Origin: Blasia pusilla
Lineage: Eukaryota; Marchantiophyta; Marchantiopsida; Blasiales
Length of the DNA stretch: 64,000 nt
Assembly: GCA_050084515.1 (NCBI GenBank)
Contig: CM114272.1
Location: forward strand, 40,610,001 to 40,674,000
Direction: 5' to 3'
Part shown: one piece after another, positions 23,026 through 34,199 of the stretch
How the letters are laid out: each line of letters starts with the position of its first letter
Position numbering within the stretch: the first letter of the stretch is position 1
Program-made: the position numbers and the translations under genes
The notes under the pieces: model-generated
The model's database searches: none
What the model saw: the letters and a program-made list of their open reading frames with translations, nothing else
Told to the model about the DNA's origin: nothing

Positions 23026-23775
23026 TTGGAGATTCGGGCCGGTATTCACTCTTACTCTAGAAAGGGGACAGACTCATGGGTGGGGATTCGCCCCCTCATC
23101 CCGACTTTCCATATCGCAACACTTACCTACATCACAGCAATGCGGTTTCCATTAGGCCTCCCCCAACCACCAACAGTTGGTTTGACATACCGTGTGTGTC
23201 GTCGAAGCGTGGATCCACTTGGTGTGCATTAAGCACGTTGTCCACTTGGGGGTGAGAGGATTGCCACTCACGATGCTGTGTGGGATATCATGTTTAGTAC
23301 TGCTCGCCAAAGTGGCTTCCAGGTGCACAGAGAGAGGCATGACTCCATGCAAGATTTCCTTATCCGTGCCGATCTTTATATGACACAAGATGTTGAGGTG
23401 GTAGTGGTGGACGTTTTAGTGATGGATCATGCGCGCGAGGTTGTGCGAGGCCAAGTGGTGGCACGAGGGAGATTGCTACAAGGAGCGGCGGCGGCAGCAA
23501 AAAGACCCATCGCTATAGTCGACTTCACGATGGACATCATACCCCAAGCCATAGAGATGTATGGGGTTATGGGGGAGAGGTTTGACTCGCTCCTTACCGA
23601 TTGCACTCATCATCTTCAATCAAGAAATGAGTTGTCCTTAGTTATAACGATTTTTATTGTAGACAATCGATCATCACAACTTTATAACATCCCGAAGCCA
23701 ATGGGCTTTCGTGGCGGGTCAAGCCGGGAGACTTTGGCGTTTGAGACCCATTCACCAAGAATCATATCTCTCTAG
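23026..23775 (+). pseudogene. Remnant of the C-terminal zinc cluster and restriction-like endonuclease of a non-LTR retroelement
   Basis: In one frame with a single stop (TAA at 23230-23232) the translation gives AMRFPLGLPQPP, CRRSVDPLGVH, then RCPLGGERIATHDAV, followed by LIRADLYMTQDVEVVVVDV. A C...H...C cluster, then a (R)HD/HN step, then an acidic xD...VDV core, is the layout of the restriction-like endonuclease region at the end of R2/NeSL-type non-LTR retroelements. I assign it on this layout, not on sequence identity to a named element. No reverse transcriptase is recognisable upstream. Lineage is uncertain, and the copy is 5'-truncated and dead. Confidence 0.5.
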
Positions 23776-24270
23776 TCCGGTTGTGGCCTTAAGTAGTCCT
23801 TTTTTTTATTCATACGGGTTTCTCATCACCATCTTTTAATCGAGGTGTCCCCTTTCGCATAACGACTCAGGAAAGAGGAGAAAAGAATTTGGAAGGGCGA
23901 GGGTTGGAGTTGTGATTGGCAGTGGCAGTAATTGTGGAAGGGTTTGGAGATAGAGCACACGGGGTTCGTGCTCAAGAGAAGAATTCCTATCGTTCATTAG
24001 CGCGCTGACTACGCGACAATTTGGAGCTTTGCTTGTGCTGGGGAATAAGTAAGGCGGAGTGTGAGAGCTCAAGCGATTCTGAGCGGAGTTTCTGTTGAGA
24101 GGTGAGGGTTTGAGGGAGGTATTGAGTAGTGGTTGCGCTTGCGCTTACGACCAGAGCAGGGGAGAGCAGTGAGGTGTGAGATCCCAGTGGAATTTCTTAG
24201 GCTCAAAAGTGGAGGGAGCGATTCTCGGGAGGTTTCAGTTGGGGCTGGTGCTCTCCACAGCTTTACCACT

Positions 24271-25085
24271 ATGAGTACCATGAAGTTTTGCCGCGAGTGG
24301 TAAGCTCGAGCTTCGCCTTCTGATTTCGGGGCCCGTTTGAATTGCGGGGTCCTCCACGCGCTGAGATGTTTTTGTGTTTGATTGGGTTGCAGTAACAACA
24401 TTTTGTACCCTCGAGAAGACAGGGACCAGAAAATCCTTCTGTATGCGTGCCGCAATTGCGATCATCAGGTACTTCTTTCTTGCTGCATTTGCGAGTTCTC
24501 GGGATTTCCTCTTTGCGCAAGGTCTTCTGAGCAGTTGCGGCGGGGAGAGTAAGGAGAAGGAAGGCTTTGCGTTGTACGTTTGTGAAGGATGGGAATCGGG
24601 GGACGAAGTAGTGCGGTGTCAATGAAGCTTTGGTCGTTGTGTGTGGGTGGCGGGACGGTTCTATGTTCAGGAGGTGGCAGACAACAATTGCGTGTACCGC
24701 AATGAGGTTTTGCACAGTGCCGACGAGCGCACTCAGGTGCTGCAAGATGTGGCGTCTGATCCCACTCTGCCGCGCACCAAGTCAGTGCGCTGCACGAATT
24801 GCAAGCACGGGGAAGCTGTTTTCTTCCAGGTACTTCTGATTGAAGCACGGACGTTTGTGGCTCCGGTGAGACAGGGTTGCAAGATGAGTGCAAGTGCGCG
24901 GCGTTCTTGATGAGGTTTTGTTCAAGTTTTTAGAGATGGACAGCGACATAAAGGGCCTAAGAAATTCTATTGAAAAGGATTTGTGATGATGCCAATTTTT
25001 GCAGGCAACTTCGAGAGGAGAGGAGGGTATGACCTTGTTCTTCGTGTGTTGTAACCCCAATTGCGGGCATCGCTGGCGAGATTGA
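24271..25085 (+). CDS. RPB9: RNA polymerase subunit RPB9 (NRPB9), four exons
   Basis: Exons 24271-24299, 24393-24468, 24671-24829 and 25005-25085 join with GT-AG introns into 114 codons, the same length as Arabidopsis NRPB9. The N-terminal zinc ribbon has CREC (Cys7, Cys10) and CRNC (Cys29, Cys32). The linker block [12 protein letters not shown] is typical. The C-terminal TFIIS-like zinc ribbon has CTNC (Cys76, Cys79) and [13 protein letters not shown] (Cys103-Cys108 region). RPB9 is a small subunit of RNA polymerase II (and in plants of Pol IV/V assemblies) involved in start-site choice and fidelity. ATG at 24271 (MSTMKFC) fits the plant orthologues. No lesion is visible, so it should be functional. 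It lies about 500 bp downstream of the retroelement remnant. The start of its 5' leader cannot be fixed. Confidence 0.96.
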
Positions 25086-25579
25086 AGCGGCCTCCTCAGG
25101 ACCACTCTACAGCTCCTCATTGGCTGATCGACATGGGCATGACCTGTTCTCCAAAAGTAGTCTCAGAATCGTTCGCAGTCACGGAAGATTATAGATTCCT
25201 TTGCCATTGAGAGGATTTTCGTACCATCCTCCTGCGTTGGTCACGTTGAGGTCTTGTGTGCTCGTGGATATCTTTCAGCTGCAATTTGCTCCAGAGACCG
25301 TCTCTGCGTTTAGGAATCGCTTCACGAAGCTTCGATTTGTAGCATTCTACTAGAGGTTCTCATGATTTCTCCAATGGAGATCTCCAGACACTCTGACCAG
25401 TGTAGGAGAATAGGAGAACTACGCACAAGCATGGGAAGTGAAAAGGTGGATGATGGGTGGAGAGCAGCAAAGCTGAATTGACTAGAGAGGAGTAGCGCTC
25501 AATGGAATTCTCAGCTAGCATTCTGTTTTGGAGGTCTCTCTTGAGAAGACTGAGGCACTTTGACATTTGAAGTCAAGTA

Positions 25580-25915
25580 TGAAGAATCATGGTATACCAT
25601 TTGCGGCTTGTACAGTCGCGACAGTCACTTTGCAAATTCATGCAGCTAGCTGGTCGCCGAGGCAGTGAATTGTGATGGTGAATTGTCTTTTTTTGCCAGA
25701 CCTAAAACTGAAGGGTCGTGTTGTACTTTTTCGGCCTGTACAGCCGAACAATAACTTTGCAAATGAAGGCAGCTAGCTGGTCGGCTAGACAACGAACGGT
25801 TTTGGTTAAATGTATGTTTTGTAAACGTAGACCTAAATCTGGAGTCATGGTGTACTATTGTGGGTTCGACAATCAAAATTCAGGCAGCTCGGTGGCAAGG
25901 AAATGAGAGGTTTTG
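25580..25915. repeat. Degenerate repeats of about 130 bp downstream of RPB9
   Basis: Units near 25590-25670, 25720-25800 and 25840-25915 share a GGCAGCTAGCTGGTCG-like block preceded by a TGGTGTACTATTG/TGTACAG-type block. A related unit occurs at 27395-27465 (GGCAGCTAGTTGGTAAGGCA). No coding role is apparent. Confidence 0.6.
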
Positions 25916-26060
25916 GCGAAATATTGGTCATGTAGTCATGGATAGCTAATAATATAGATAACTTCAGAGGGGTGTGCATAACACCATCTTTCGCGCCGTC
26001 CCACGAATGTTCCATTGAATCCTTTGAATGACATGGACCAATAGCATCTTTTGAATGACA

Positions 26061-26335
26061 TGGACCAATATCATTGGATGAAAAATCTCTAGGGTTTAGG
26101 CTTTCCGATTACTTGTGGACCAATAGCATTGGATGAAAAATCTCTAGGGTTTAGGCTTTCCGTTCACTTGTGGACCAATAGCATTGGATGAAAAATCTCT
26201 AGGGTTTAGGCTTTCCGTTCACTTGTGGACCAATAGCATTGGATGAAAAATCTCGAGGGTTTAGGCTTTCCATTCACTTGTGGACCAATAGCATTGGATG
26301 AAAAATCTCTAAGGTTTAGGTTTTCTGTTCACTTG
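26061..26335. repeat. 55 bp minisatellite, five copies
   Basis: Units start at 26061, 26116, 26171, 26226 and 26281, each beginning TGGACCAATAGCATTGGATG with only 1-5 differences. A partial unit precedes them at 26034. The unit carries CCAAT boxes and a TAGGGTTTAGG block resembling a plant telo-box, but a regulatory role is speculative. Confidence 0.92.
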
Positions 26336-26389
26336 CGCGGGTTTGTTTTGAAATATCTTTGTAATGCCAGCTTGTATGTCTTGCGGGTT

Positions 26390-26610
26390 TGTATTGAAGT
26401 ATCTTTGTAATGCTTGCAGTGCTTTTTTGTAACGTATATAATCCTCCCTTAATACTGAAGTATCTTTGAACGTATATAATCCTCCCTTAATATTGAAGTA
26501 TCTTTGTAATTCCCGCGGATATAATCCTCCCCAATATTGAAGCATCTTTGTAATGCCCGCGGGTCCTTCGTTAGACTGAACGTATATAATCCTCCCTCCT
26601 TGCTGTAATG
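26390..26610. repeat. Irregular repeats of an ATATAATCCTCCC motif
   Basis: The motif AACGTATATAATCCTCCC occurs around 26432, 26469 and 26579, with a shortened copy at 26518. TTGAAGTATCTTTGTAAT-like stretches alternate with it. It is a decayed compound minisatellite. Confidence 0.7.
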
Positions 26611-27157
26611 ATAGAGTGTCCATTTTGTTGTTTTGCCCGTCTATATAGATTGCTTTGTATGCTATAGAATGGAAATTGATAATGCATTGTGTCGTTTGGC
26701 GAAATACGCAACCCCCATGGTCCGGAAAAAGATGTACACACGATGCCATTATGTTAAAAAACTGATCTCGCGATCCCCATTACATATTTGGTTCCATCAG
26801 ATTTGTATATCTAGTATAGTACATTCAAAATCATAAATGATATCTAGTACATATGTATTCTACTATACTCTTCGATGTCTAGGTAGTGGGTTTGTATTGA
26901 AGAGTATTGTACTCTCCAATGCGCGTAGTGTAACCCCTATTTGGTTTGTATTGAAAACTATTATGTTCTTCTCCTTATGTCTAGCATATGTTATTATATT
27001 CTTCTCTATAGTCTGGGTGCTTACGGAAAAATTAAAAAATATACATAAAGGGCATTGTTAACACTCCTTTGTTAACAATTTTCTTTTGGAATTTTCAACA
27101 TGATGGGTCTGTTTTCTATTCTTCTTCTCTTCCCGTTTGTGTTTGTATTGAACACAC

Positions 27158-27249
27158 TTCCCAATGCCTACGGCCCTTCTATTTTTGTGGGTCTCTTTTC
27201 TATTTCCCAATGCCTAAGGCCCTTCTATTTTGTGGGTCTCTTTTCTATT
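27158..27249. repeat. 46 bp tandem duplication
   Basis: 27158-27203 is repeated at 27204-27249 (TTCCCAATGCCTAMGGCCCT start) with one substitution and a 1 bp deletion. Confidence 0.88.
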
Positions 27250-27627
27250 TATGTGCACTTGTGTATTTACATTTTGGTATTAGTATTATTTTTTCAATAA
27301 TAAGACCCTACTTTTGGGACAAGGTGACGATGAATGGTTTTTGTAAGAGGTTTGTGGTCTACACCCACACCTTGGGAGGTAAATATGGATAGTCATGGTG
27401 TATAGCCAAAGCATCACTCTACGATTTTAGGCAGCTAGTTGGTAAGGCAACGATGAATGGTTTCAGGGAAGTGCTTGTCTTCAGCACCCAGACTTGCACT
27501 AGCGAGTGATTACACCTAGTGGACTTAAATGATGAATTTACGACTCTCCATTTGACATACTAGAGTGTTGAATGGGGTTGACCCTTGTGCATCAGTCTCC
27601 TTGCTATGCTTTATGGTAGTATAAGAC

Positions 27628-27697
27628 TTCATGCAAGAGATCGAGAAACCTCGAATCAATGCATTTTGATTCCCGGTTTCTCGATCTCTTGCATGAA
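27628..27697. repeat. Hairpin with 32 bp arms
   Basis: Arm 27628-27659 pairs with 27666-27697 with two adjacent mismatches around a 6 nt loop. The arm starts TTCATGCAAGAGATCGAGAA. The surroundings are not repetitive. It has the size of a compact fold-back or small-RNA precursor core, but there is no evidence of transcription. Confidence 0.85.
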
Positions 27698-28243
27698 CAC
27701 ATTATTGTCTCAAAAAAGTGATCTATACCGTCATTACTTTCAAGCAATAAATCGGCTTGCTTACCTCTTGGAATTGAGAGAGTATGTTTGTGGTCATCTT
27801 CATTCATTGAAGCTCTTTAGCATAGAAAGTCATGGACTTATGAATTTGAAACTACCTCACACAATAGTTAAAGATGTTGTCTTCAAAGTTAACATAAATC
27901 TAAACGCCATTTACATTGTAGTTCGTAGGTTAATATTAACCAACCAGTGTAAAAAAAAGCTACTTTGATTTTCCAATCCCCATATGTAAATAGTGAACAC
28001 ATTAATAAGTGAGCTTGGATTCTTGCCATAAATTGTGATGCTTTATATTTATGCTAGTATACTTGCACTTTATTCTTCATTGATCTCTAATATTCTCTAT
28101 AGGATAATTTAAAATTTTCATAATATCAAATTATCTCATGTCTTTGGAAAACAAGTAGATACTTTGGAGATTTTTTGGAAGTATTATTTGAAGTTTAACA
28201 AAAGGTTGGTGCATTGTCCCTAGATCATGTTCTTGAAGAATCC

Positions 28244-29563
28244 TTTCCTAAAAGTTATTAGCCGATGTGGAGACTATTGGAATGACTTCTTGCGTTTAAT
28301 ATGTAGACATTAGCCGCCAATGAGCCCAATATCCTAGGGTTTGTACATATTGATTGGCTGCCATGCTACATTTCACTTAATCTATATAATAATTGGTGAC
28401 CATATGGACAATACGACAAAATAGGAATATGCTTCAATTTTTTCTTAGGTCCTATTAGATGGGTAACCAGAATGGAATAAGAAAAGAATTTTGCTAATTA
28501 AAATTTTCTATTATAATAAATGATCCTTAGTGTGTATAATAAATAATGATGATAAAATTAATAGAAAATTACCCAAAAATATAATTTTATCCCTTGATTC
28601 ATATTTGATGGGAATGGAAAATAAATTTCTAATGGAGAAGGAGAAGATATTTTCTAAATTTTATGGAAGGGTGTAATTATTTAGGGGAGTGGAATATCAT
28701 TTAAATTTTAAGTGAGGAGTGGAATTACTTAGAATAGCAAAATTTTAACTAATTAAGAAATTACTCTTCTTTCATTTAAGAAAATAAAAATTATATTGAA
28801 TTTTTTTAATGAAAAATATAAGGATTTTTAAAAAGAATCCTGTTAATTATTTTTCCATATTTTGGGAAAGGAAAATGATTTTTAATGGAAAAGGGAAATG
28901 ATTTAGTTAATTAAAATTAACTTATAATTTAGTTTATGGATGTTATTTTGGTAGGAAGAGTGGAAAGGGAAGAGTAGAAATGGGAGGAATTTGCTCAAGG
29001 GGCCCCTAACGAATTAATGTAACCTCGGCGGTCCTCTTGAAAATATTTGAACTTAATGGAAATGGTTCAAAATTTTATGGAGGAATGAAATTATTTAGGA
29101 GAGTTACGCATTATTTAAAAGTGAAATGCTATCACTCTTTTCAGATTTAAAAAAATGAAGATTATACTTAAATTTTGAAATTAAAAATATTTCTAAATTA
29201 TTAGAAAAATCATTTTCTTATAATTTCTAAGCATGCTAATTAGGGTTTAGGGTGCACAAGCACATTCATGCTAATTAGTGACATTAAAAGCACATATACT
29301 TATATATTTTTGTACTATCCTCGGATGCTAACAAAGGCGATTGCACAAGGTCTACCCAATGCTTGTAAGCCTTCCCTTATTTTCTGACCATACAATGTTG
29401 CCAGAAGGGATTCACCTAAACACTGAAGAACCTTTTCTCGACAACTATTAGCAGCGGTGGAGACTATTCCAATGGCTTAATTTGTTTAACTTGGGGGCGT
29501 TTGTTGCTAATAAGACCAACCTCCTAGGGTTTGTACTTAATGATTGGTTGCCATGCTACAAAC
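28244..29563. repeat. Direct repeat of about 130 bp flanking an AT-rich kilobase
   Basis: 28244-28371 and 29430-29563 share TATTAGC..GTGGAGACTATT and CCTAGGGTTTGTAC..ATTGATTGG..GCCATGCTACA blocks. A partial third copy (GCCGTGGAGGTTATTGCAATGG) follows at 29593. The DNA between them (28400-29250) is very AT-rich and has no coding signature. The pair could be ends of a decayed non-autonomous LTR element. Confidence 0.5.
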
Positions 29564-29655
29564 TCATTGTGGTTATACAAGGCACATAGTTGCCGCCGTG
29601 GAGGTTATTGCAATGGCTTACAACATTTTGCCCACTGAAAATAAGATGGAGAAAT

Positions 29656-30255
29656 CTAAGCAATATCACATCCTTCCTCTAAATTGCTTACATACATTGT
29701 TGAGGAGATATTTTCCAAGATTGTTCTACATAAGACTTTAGTCACTGTGGAGCCTAAAAGTAGTAGACATTGTGGGTGCTTACAAGCAGGAAGGGAAGAG
29801 GTCTGGATGTACCTTCCGAGGCGCAGAACGAACATCCCACCTATAGATTCTTGGTCCCTCTCAATTGAAAATTTTCCATATCCATCCACGACATGGTTTC
29901 CACTTTCCAAGCCAATGTTAATGTCATTGCAAAAGTAGCGACAAAAGTATTGTCCTTTTACCATCATAAAATTGTCGAAAACATTCGATAGTTCCAAAGT
30001 ATGGTCAAGATGAATGCCACCATGGGGCCATCGTACCTCCTTCCGACGTATTTATAGTCTCTGATTTTTTTCCTAGGTGGTCATTGCACTCCACCATTGC
30101 TTCCTCCGCTAGCATCATATAGAGCGCTTCTTCCTATGGATTCCATTGACTATCAATGACAAACTCCCACTTCAAATCTAAATGTGGTTGGATATCTTGA
30201 AAATAGGTCTTCCCTAATTTCTTCCTTGATGTCATCTTTTGATTTTCCATATAGG
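29656..30255 (-). pseudogene. Unrecognised decayed coding region
   Basis: On the minus strand, frames around MTSRKKLGKTYFQDIQPHLD and MLAEEAMVECNDHL (30050-30230), then a 113-codon frame (29656-29997), look more protein-like than their surroundings but are broken by stops and a frameshift. Another such stretch (DADENIRDLHVEKFASVLS) lies at about 30500-30600. I do not recognise the family. They may be pieces of one transposon gene or an old host gene. Confidence 0.3.
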
Positions 30256-30599
30256 TTATGTGCTAATGATGTGCATATGGAAACCTCACTTTGTCTAAAA
30301 AAAATTATTTTGATCTTTAATTAGTATAAATTGATTTCTTGTTGGGAGCATATCTTAAGGTTGAACAATGTTAGCTTCTTAACTTCCTTTCTACATAGGA
30401 CTACATCATATAGTTCCGCATCTTAAAAGCTATTGATAATGGTGCATCATCTCTAATAGGTTTTATAGTTTCATTCACAACCTCTATCATATTTGAGACG
30501 ACTTTCTTGTATCATCGTAAAGGGAAAGCACACTTGCAAACTTCTCCACATGTAGGTCTCGGATGTTCTCATCGGCGTCTGCTACCTTATAGGTATGAT

Positions 30600-31960
30600 G
30601 TTACTTGAACTCATGTATCCACATATCATACATGCAATCCAAAATAAAATAATTTAGCCTTAGCCCTTGATAGTAGCCACCATAAAAATGTGGTCTCCTG
30701 AGAATAGCAATCGGATGACTCTGATGAGCCTCCATATTAGTACGAATCAGAAAATGTGACCATATTGATGAGAGAAAATCCTATATAAGACTAAATAGAT
30801 GCCACATTAACGCAAATCAATAGGAAGGACTTCTAAGAACCCATACTAAATAGCCGTCAAGTGGTTGTAAATAGCCATTGTGTGACTGTACATAGGTGCC
30901 TTATGGAGGGAGTTTCAAAGTCGAAATCAAGAAAGACTAATGTTATTAACAAATGTAGAACCATCGAGACTTACCTTGGCTTCATTTGTGCATAGAAACA
31001 TGTAATAAAGTATTGCTCTACCTCTTTGTCGTTATGTGTTCTCACGTTGGCGTAAAATGTTGAGCACACATACTATGGATATTTTTAGGGCACTCTTGCC
31101 ATTGCATGGTATAATGTCTTAGTAATTTCGACATTCAGTGTTTCGATCATTAAGTATGTAGTTTGTTCCCCAAGAGGACTAAATTATCACTTACCTATTC
31201 CAATTAAACCAATCTCAAGAATGCTCTCGATTTTGCAAGTACAAAGGTCTTCACCTGTAATAAATTATGTTCTCTCATCAAGTCTTACCTCTGGAGTTAT
31301 CAAATATATCATGAAAACTCTCTCCAATGAGGATAATGCTTCTATGAAGTGAACACATCAGGTCTTCAATAAGGAAAATAAGATCTTCTCACGATCTCAA
31401 GCCTTCCAGAAAAGGATCTTTTGCAGCCAAAACTTAATCCATCTTCGCAAGATGCTCTTTGTCTAACAAAATGCAATCATTCATCCAAGAACTCTACTAC
31501 TCCTCTCGACTCAACTACTCACAACCAACATGCTCATGCATCTCCAATCAAATCAAGACAGTCACCTCCAAATGCACAACATGACAATCTAGAAACTTTC
31601 TTGCCTCATCAAGAGGTTGAGAGGTCCTTGAATGCACACACAACTCCTCTTATCTATGGTTAAGCCATTAGGAAATCCTCCCCTACAGGGCTTGATGGAA
31701 ATGCTACCTTTTACTTCCTACACTCTCTTTTTATACCTACTCCTACATCCTCCTCTTCTCAAGATGTGAAAAGTCTCTAATCAGCTTCCTACCTATTCGA
31801 TTCTCAATGCCTAACTAGATCAATGATTCTCCTACTTCCAACTCCATAAGCCCTTCTTATCCGCCTCCCTAGCTAATCCCTGCAAATTTGACTTCTAAAG
31901 ATTCAGACACTCACGCTTGCACCTCTACCTACTCTAAATGATCTACTTCTCTAACTACCT
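30600..31960. other. Spacer; no gene seen
   Basis: No conserved block was recognised on either strand. Confidence 0.5.
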
Positions 31961-31975
31961 ATATTTCCCAAAGAT

Positions 31976-32535
31976 GTCTTTGCAAAGATATCTTCACAAA
32001 GTACTATTTCAAGAAGTCCTCTCACAAAAGTCCTCTTGAAAGATCTTTGCTCCTCATAGTTTGAGAGTCCTCACGAAGTACTTTTGTCTTTGTCTTCTAT
32101 TATAGTCTTCTCAAAAGATCTTTGTAAAAGGTCTTTGTCTTGATACCCTTGTCTTCACAAAGACTCTAGAGTCCTCTTGAAGAGCTTCTTAGTATTCATT
32201 GAAGTTCTTCACACCTGATACAGTCTTTATGAAGATTGTTAAAAGTCCACATGTTTACAGTATTCTTCATGAAGAGTCTTTGTTTGGAGAGGTCCTTAGT
32301 CTTCATCTTCATTCCTCACAATGTCTTCGTCCTCGTTCCTAACAATGTCTTCGTGAAGACCTGAAAACTCTCTTTGTTGCTTCTTTGGAAGAGTTTTGTC
32401 TTCGCAAAGACTAATTTTACAATCTTCATGACTTCTTCTCCTTAGGGCCTCGACTCTAAATAGTCTTCACTACGATTAAGTTCATTGTTCTTCATGAAGA
32501 CTCTTTAACAAGAGTTTAGAAGAGTCTTCGTGAAA
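31976..32535. repeat. Low-complexity tract built of short dyads of the type CTTCnnGAAG
   Basis: Repeated short inverted motifs occur, for example TCTTTGCAAAGA (31977), TCTTCATGAAGA (32264), GTCTTCGTGAAGAC (32347), GTCTTCGCAAAGAC (32398) and GTTCTTCATGAAGAC (32487), separated by related degenerate sequence. Some match the TTCnnGAA core of heat-shock elements. No gene start follows within a clear distance. Confidence 0.55.
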
Positions 32536-33230
32536 ATAACAGGAAAATATGAACATCCTTTTAAATATACACAAGTCCTTATCCCACACATCCAAGAGGG
32601 CATTCCATAGAGGATCAGCCATCCTAACATAGTTGTAAATGCGGGAATCAGGTGAAATCTAGCTTTTTCTCCCCCATTTATCTAGTCCCTACATATTTCC
32701 TTACATCTCCATGCAAGAAAGTAGGTTGCTCACTTCTGATACTTCTGTCCATATACATTTATCGGACAACAAATTGAAATACTCTGTTAGTTTTCCACCC
32801 TATCTACAAGCACCATCGACAACCACCTAGCCTTCTAAGTTGGCCCTTGCCATGTGTGGATATGATGAGGGCATGTGTGCTTCAATTGGCATAGAGTTAT
32901 CTTATACAAGCCATTCTATTTGTGTTGTTGGTATGGTACCCTCCATGGACAAGTTCCTTTAAGTTTCACATCTCGAGATCTACATCCATTCTTGCCTACC
33001 ATGTACCTAGTGTATTTACTAGATGCTTCGCTTCTACTTGGAATGGCTCTTGTGGGTGCCCTTATCACTCGAACTTCTTCTTCCTGGGCTACATCTTTTT
33101 TCTTTCTCCATTTATTCCTCTTTTTTCTGTCGTAACACTAGTTTTCTGAAGGAGTTCTTAAAATATAGAATGTTGGGGCTCTTATTTTATTTTGGACGTC
33201 ATGGTGCAATCGCTCCCAAAGGACCAACGG

Positions 33231-33579
33231 TACCATGGTTGCACAAAAAAGGAATTTTTATTCCCTAGGGCAAACATGGACGGAAAAGTGTAGACTTGTC
33301 CATGGACATGAATTGTAAGAGGTGGGGCTCATACTTATAGCTCGTGATGGATGATAGCTCGTGGTGGAAGGCAAGGCAAGGGCAGGCGGGGCAATAAGTG
33401 GGGAGGGAGTGGAGATGAGAGAAGGAAGAAACATGAAAGTGAAAAACATGGAGGCAAGTGGGGGGGGATGAGAAAGAAGAAGGAGGTGGGGTCCTTATAG
33501 AAAAGTCCTTCCATAGGACAGACGTAAGTCCACGGAAAGGGATATATCTGCGGACACGGACTTTGTCCACATGCAACCT
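33231..33579 (-). mobile_element. MITE-like non-autonomous element, copy 2 (inverted)
   Basis: It is the reverse-oriented relative of 7377-7699, with the same terminal blocks (TTGCATGTGGACAA at one end, GTGCAACCATG at the other) and the same CCTATGGAAGGACTT internal block. Target-site duplication is unclear here: AACGGTAC on the left versus AACAGTAAC on the right is a weak candidate. Confidence 0.6.
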
Positions 33580-33703
33580 TGAACAGTAACCTTGGAATTC
33601 TTGGATCTTGTGTTTCTTGACTTACACCCCAGATGTCACCCATTGGAATGTGTTTAAAAAGTTCTGTGAAAGTGTTTTCCCTTTCTCCTTTTATATAGTC
33701 AAC

Positions 33704-34078
33704 TCAAACTTTAACATTACTCATTGTTGCATGAAAATAGGCATTGTTGGCTAGTGTAGCGCTATTACATACCCTTTCTCCTTTTGTAGAGATGCCTCTG
33801 ACTTTCTTCATCATTAAATAATAGTAGCCGTCGTTGGTTACTATGACAAAATTGTATTGGATGCCTGCTTCTCCATTGACTTCTAACCCTTGTTTGGCAT
33901 TCTTATGGAGATGTATGCAACTTATGATATCTTCAAACGGTGTGAATTTCACTTCAAAGGATTCTTGCCCACCATTATCTTCACACACCCCAAATTGTGA
34001 CTCAACTACTTTCACAAAACCATGTAGCTTGACGAGGACGTTATCTCCCAGATCCCATACATTTTGGCTCCATATCAT
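33704..34078 (-). other. Unrecognised 124-codon reading frame
   Basis: An intact frame contains WDLGDNVLVKLHGFVKVVE and YNFVIVTNDGYYYLM, hydrophilic with no obvious membrane segment. The composition looks coding, but no ATG in good context or splice partner is evident and I know no matching family. It could be an exon or a transposon remnant. Confidence 0.3.
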
Positions 34079-34199
34079 CAGGTTCTCAATCTATGCCTTT
34101 CTTGGTTGTGCTACAATGCTTTGCTCTAAAAATTTAGGGCACACCAATATCAAGGAAAAACTCAAACTCATCAAAGCTTCCTAAGGTATGGCCAATTTG

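Noticed and set aside
24269-24893. Overlapping minus-strand frames across RPB9
   Set aside because: Antisense of a gene whose spliced plus-strand product matches RPB9 along its full length.
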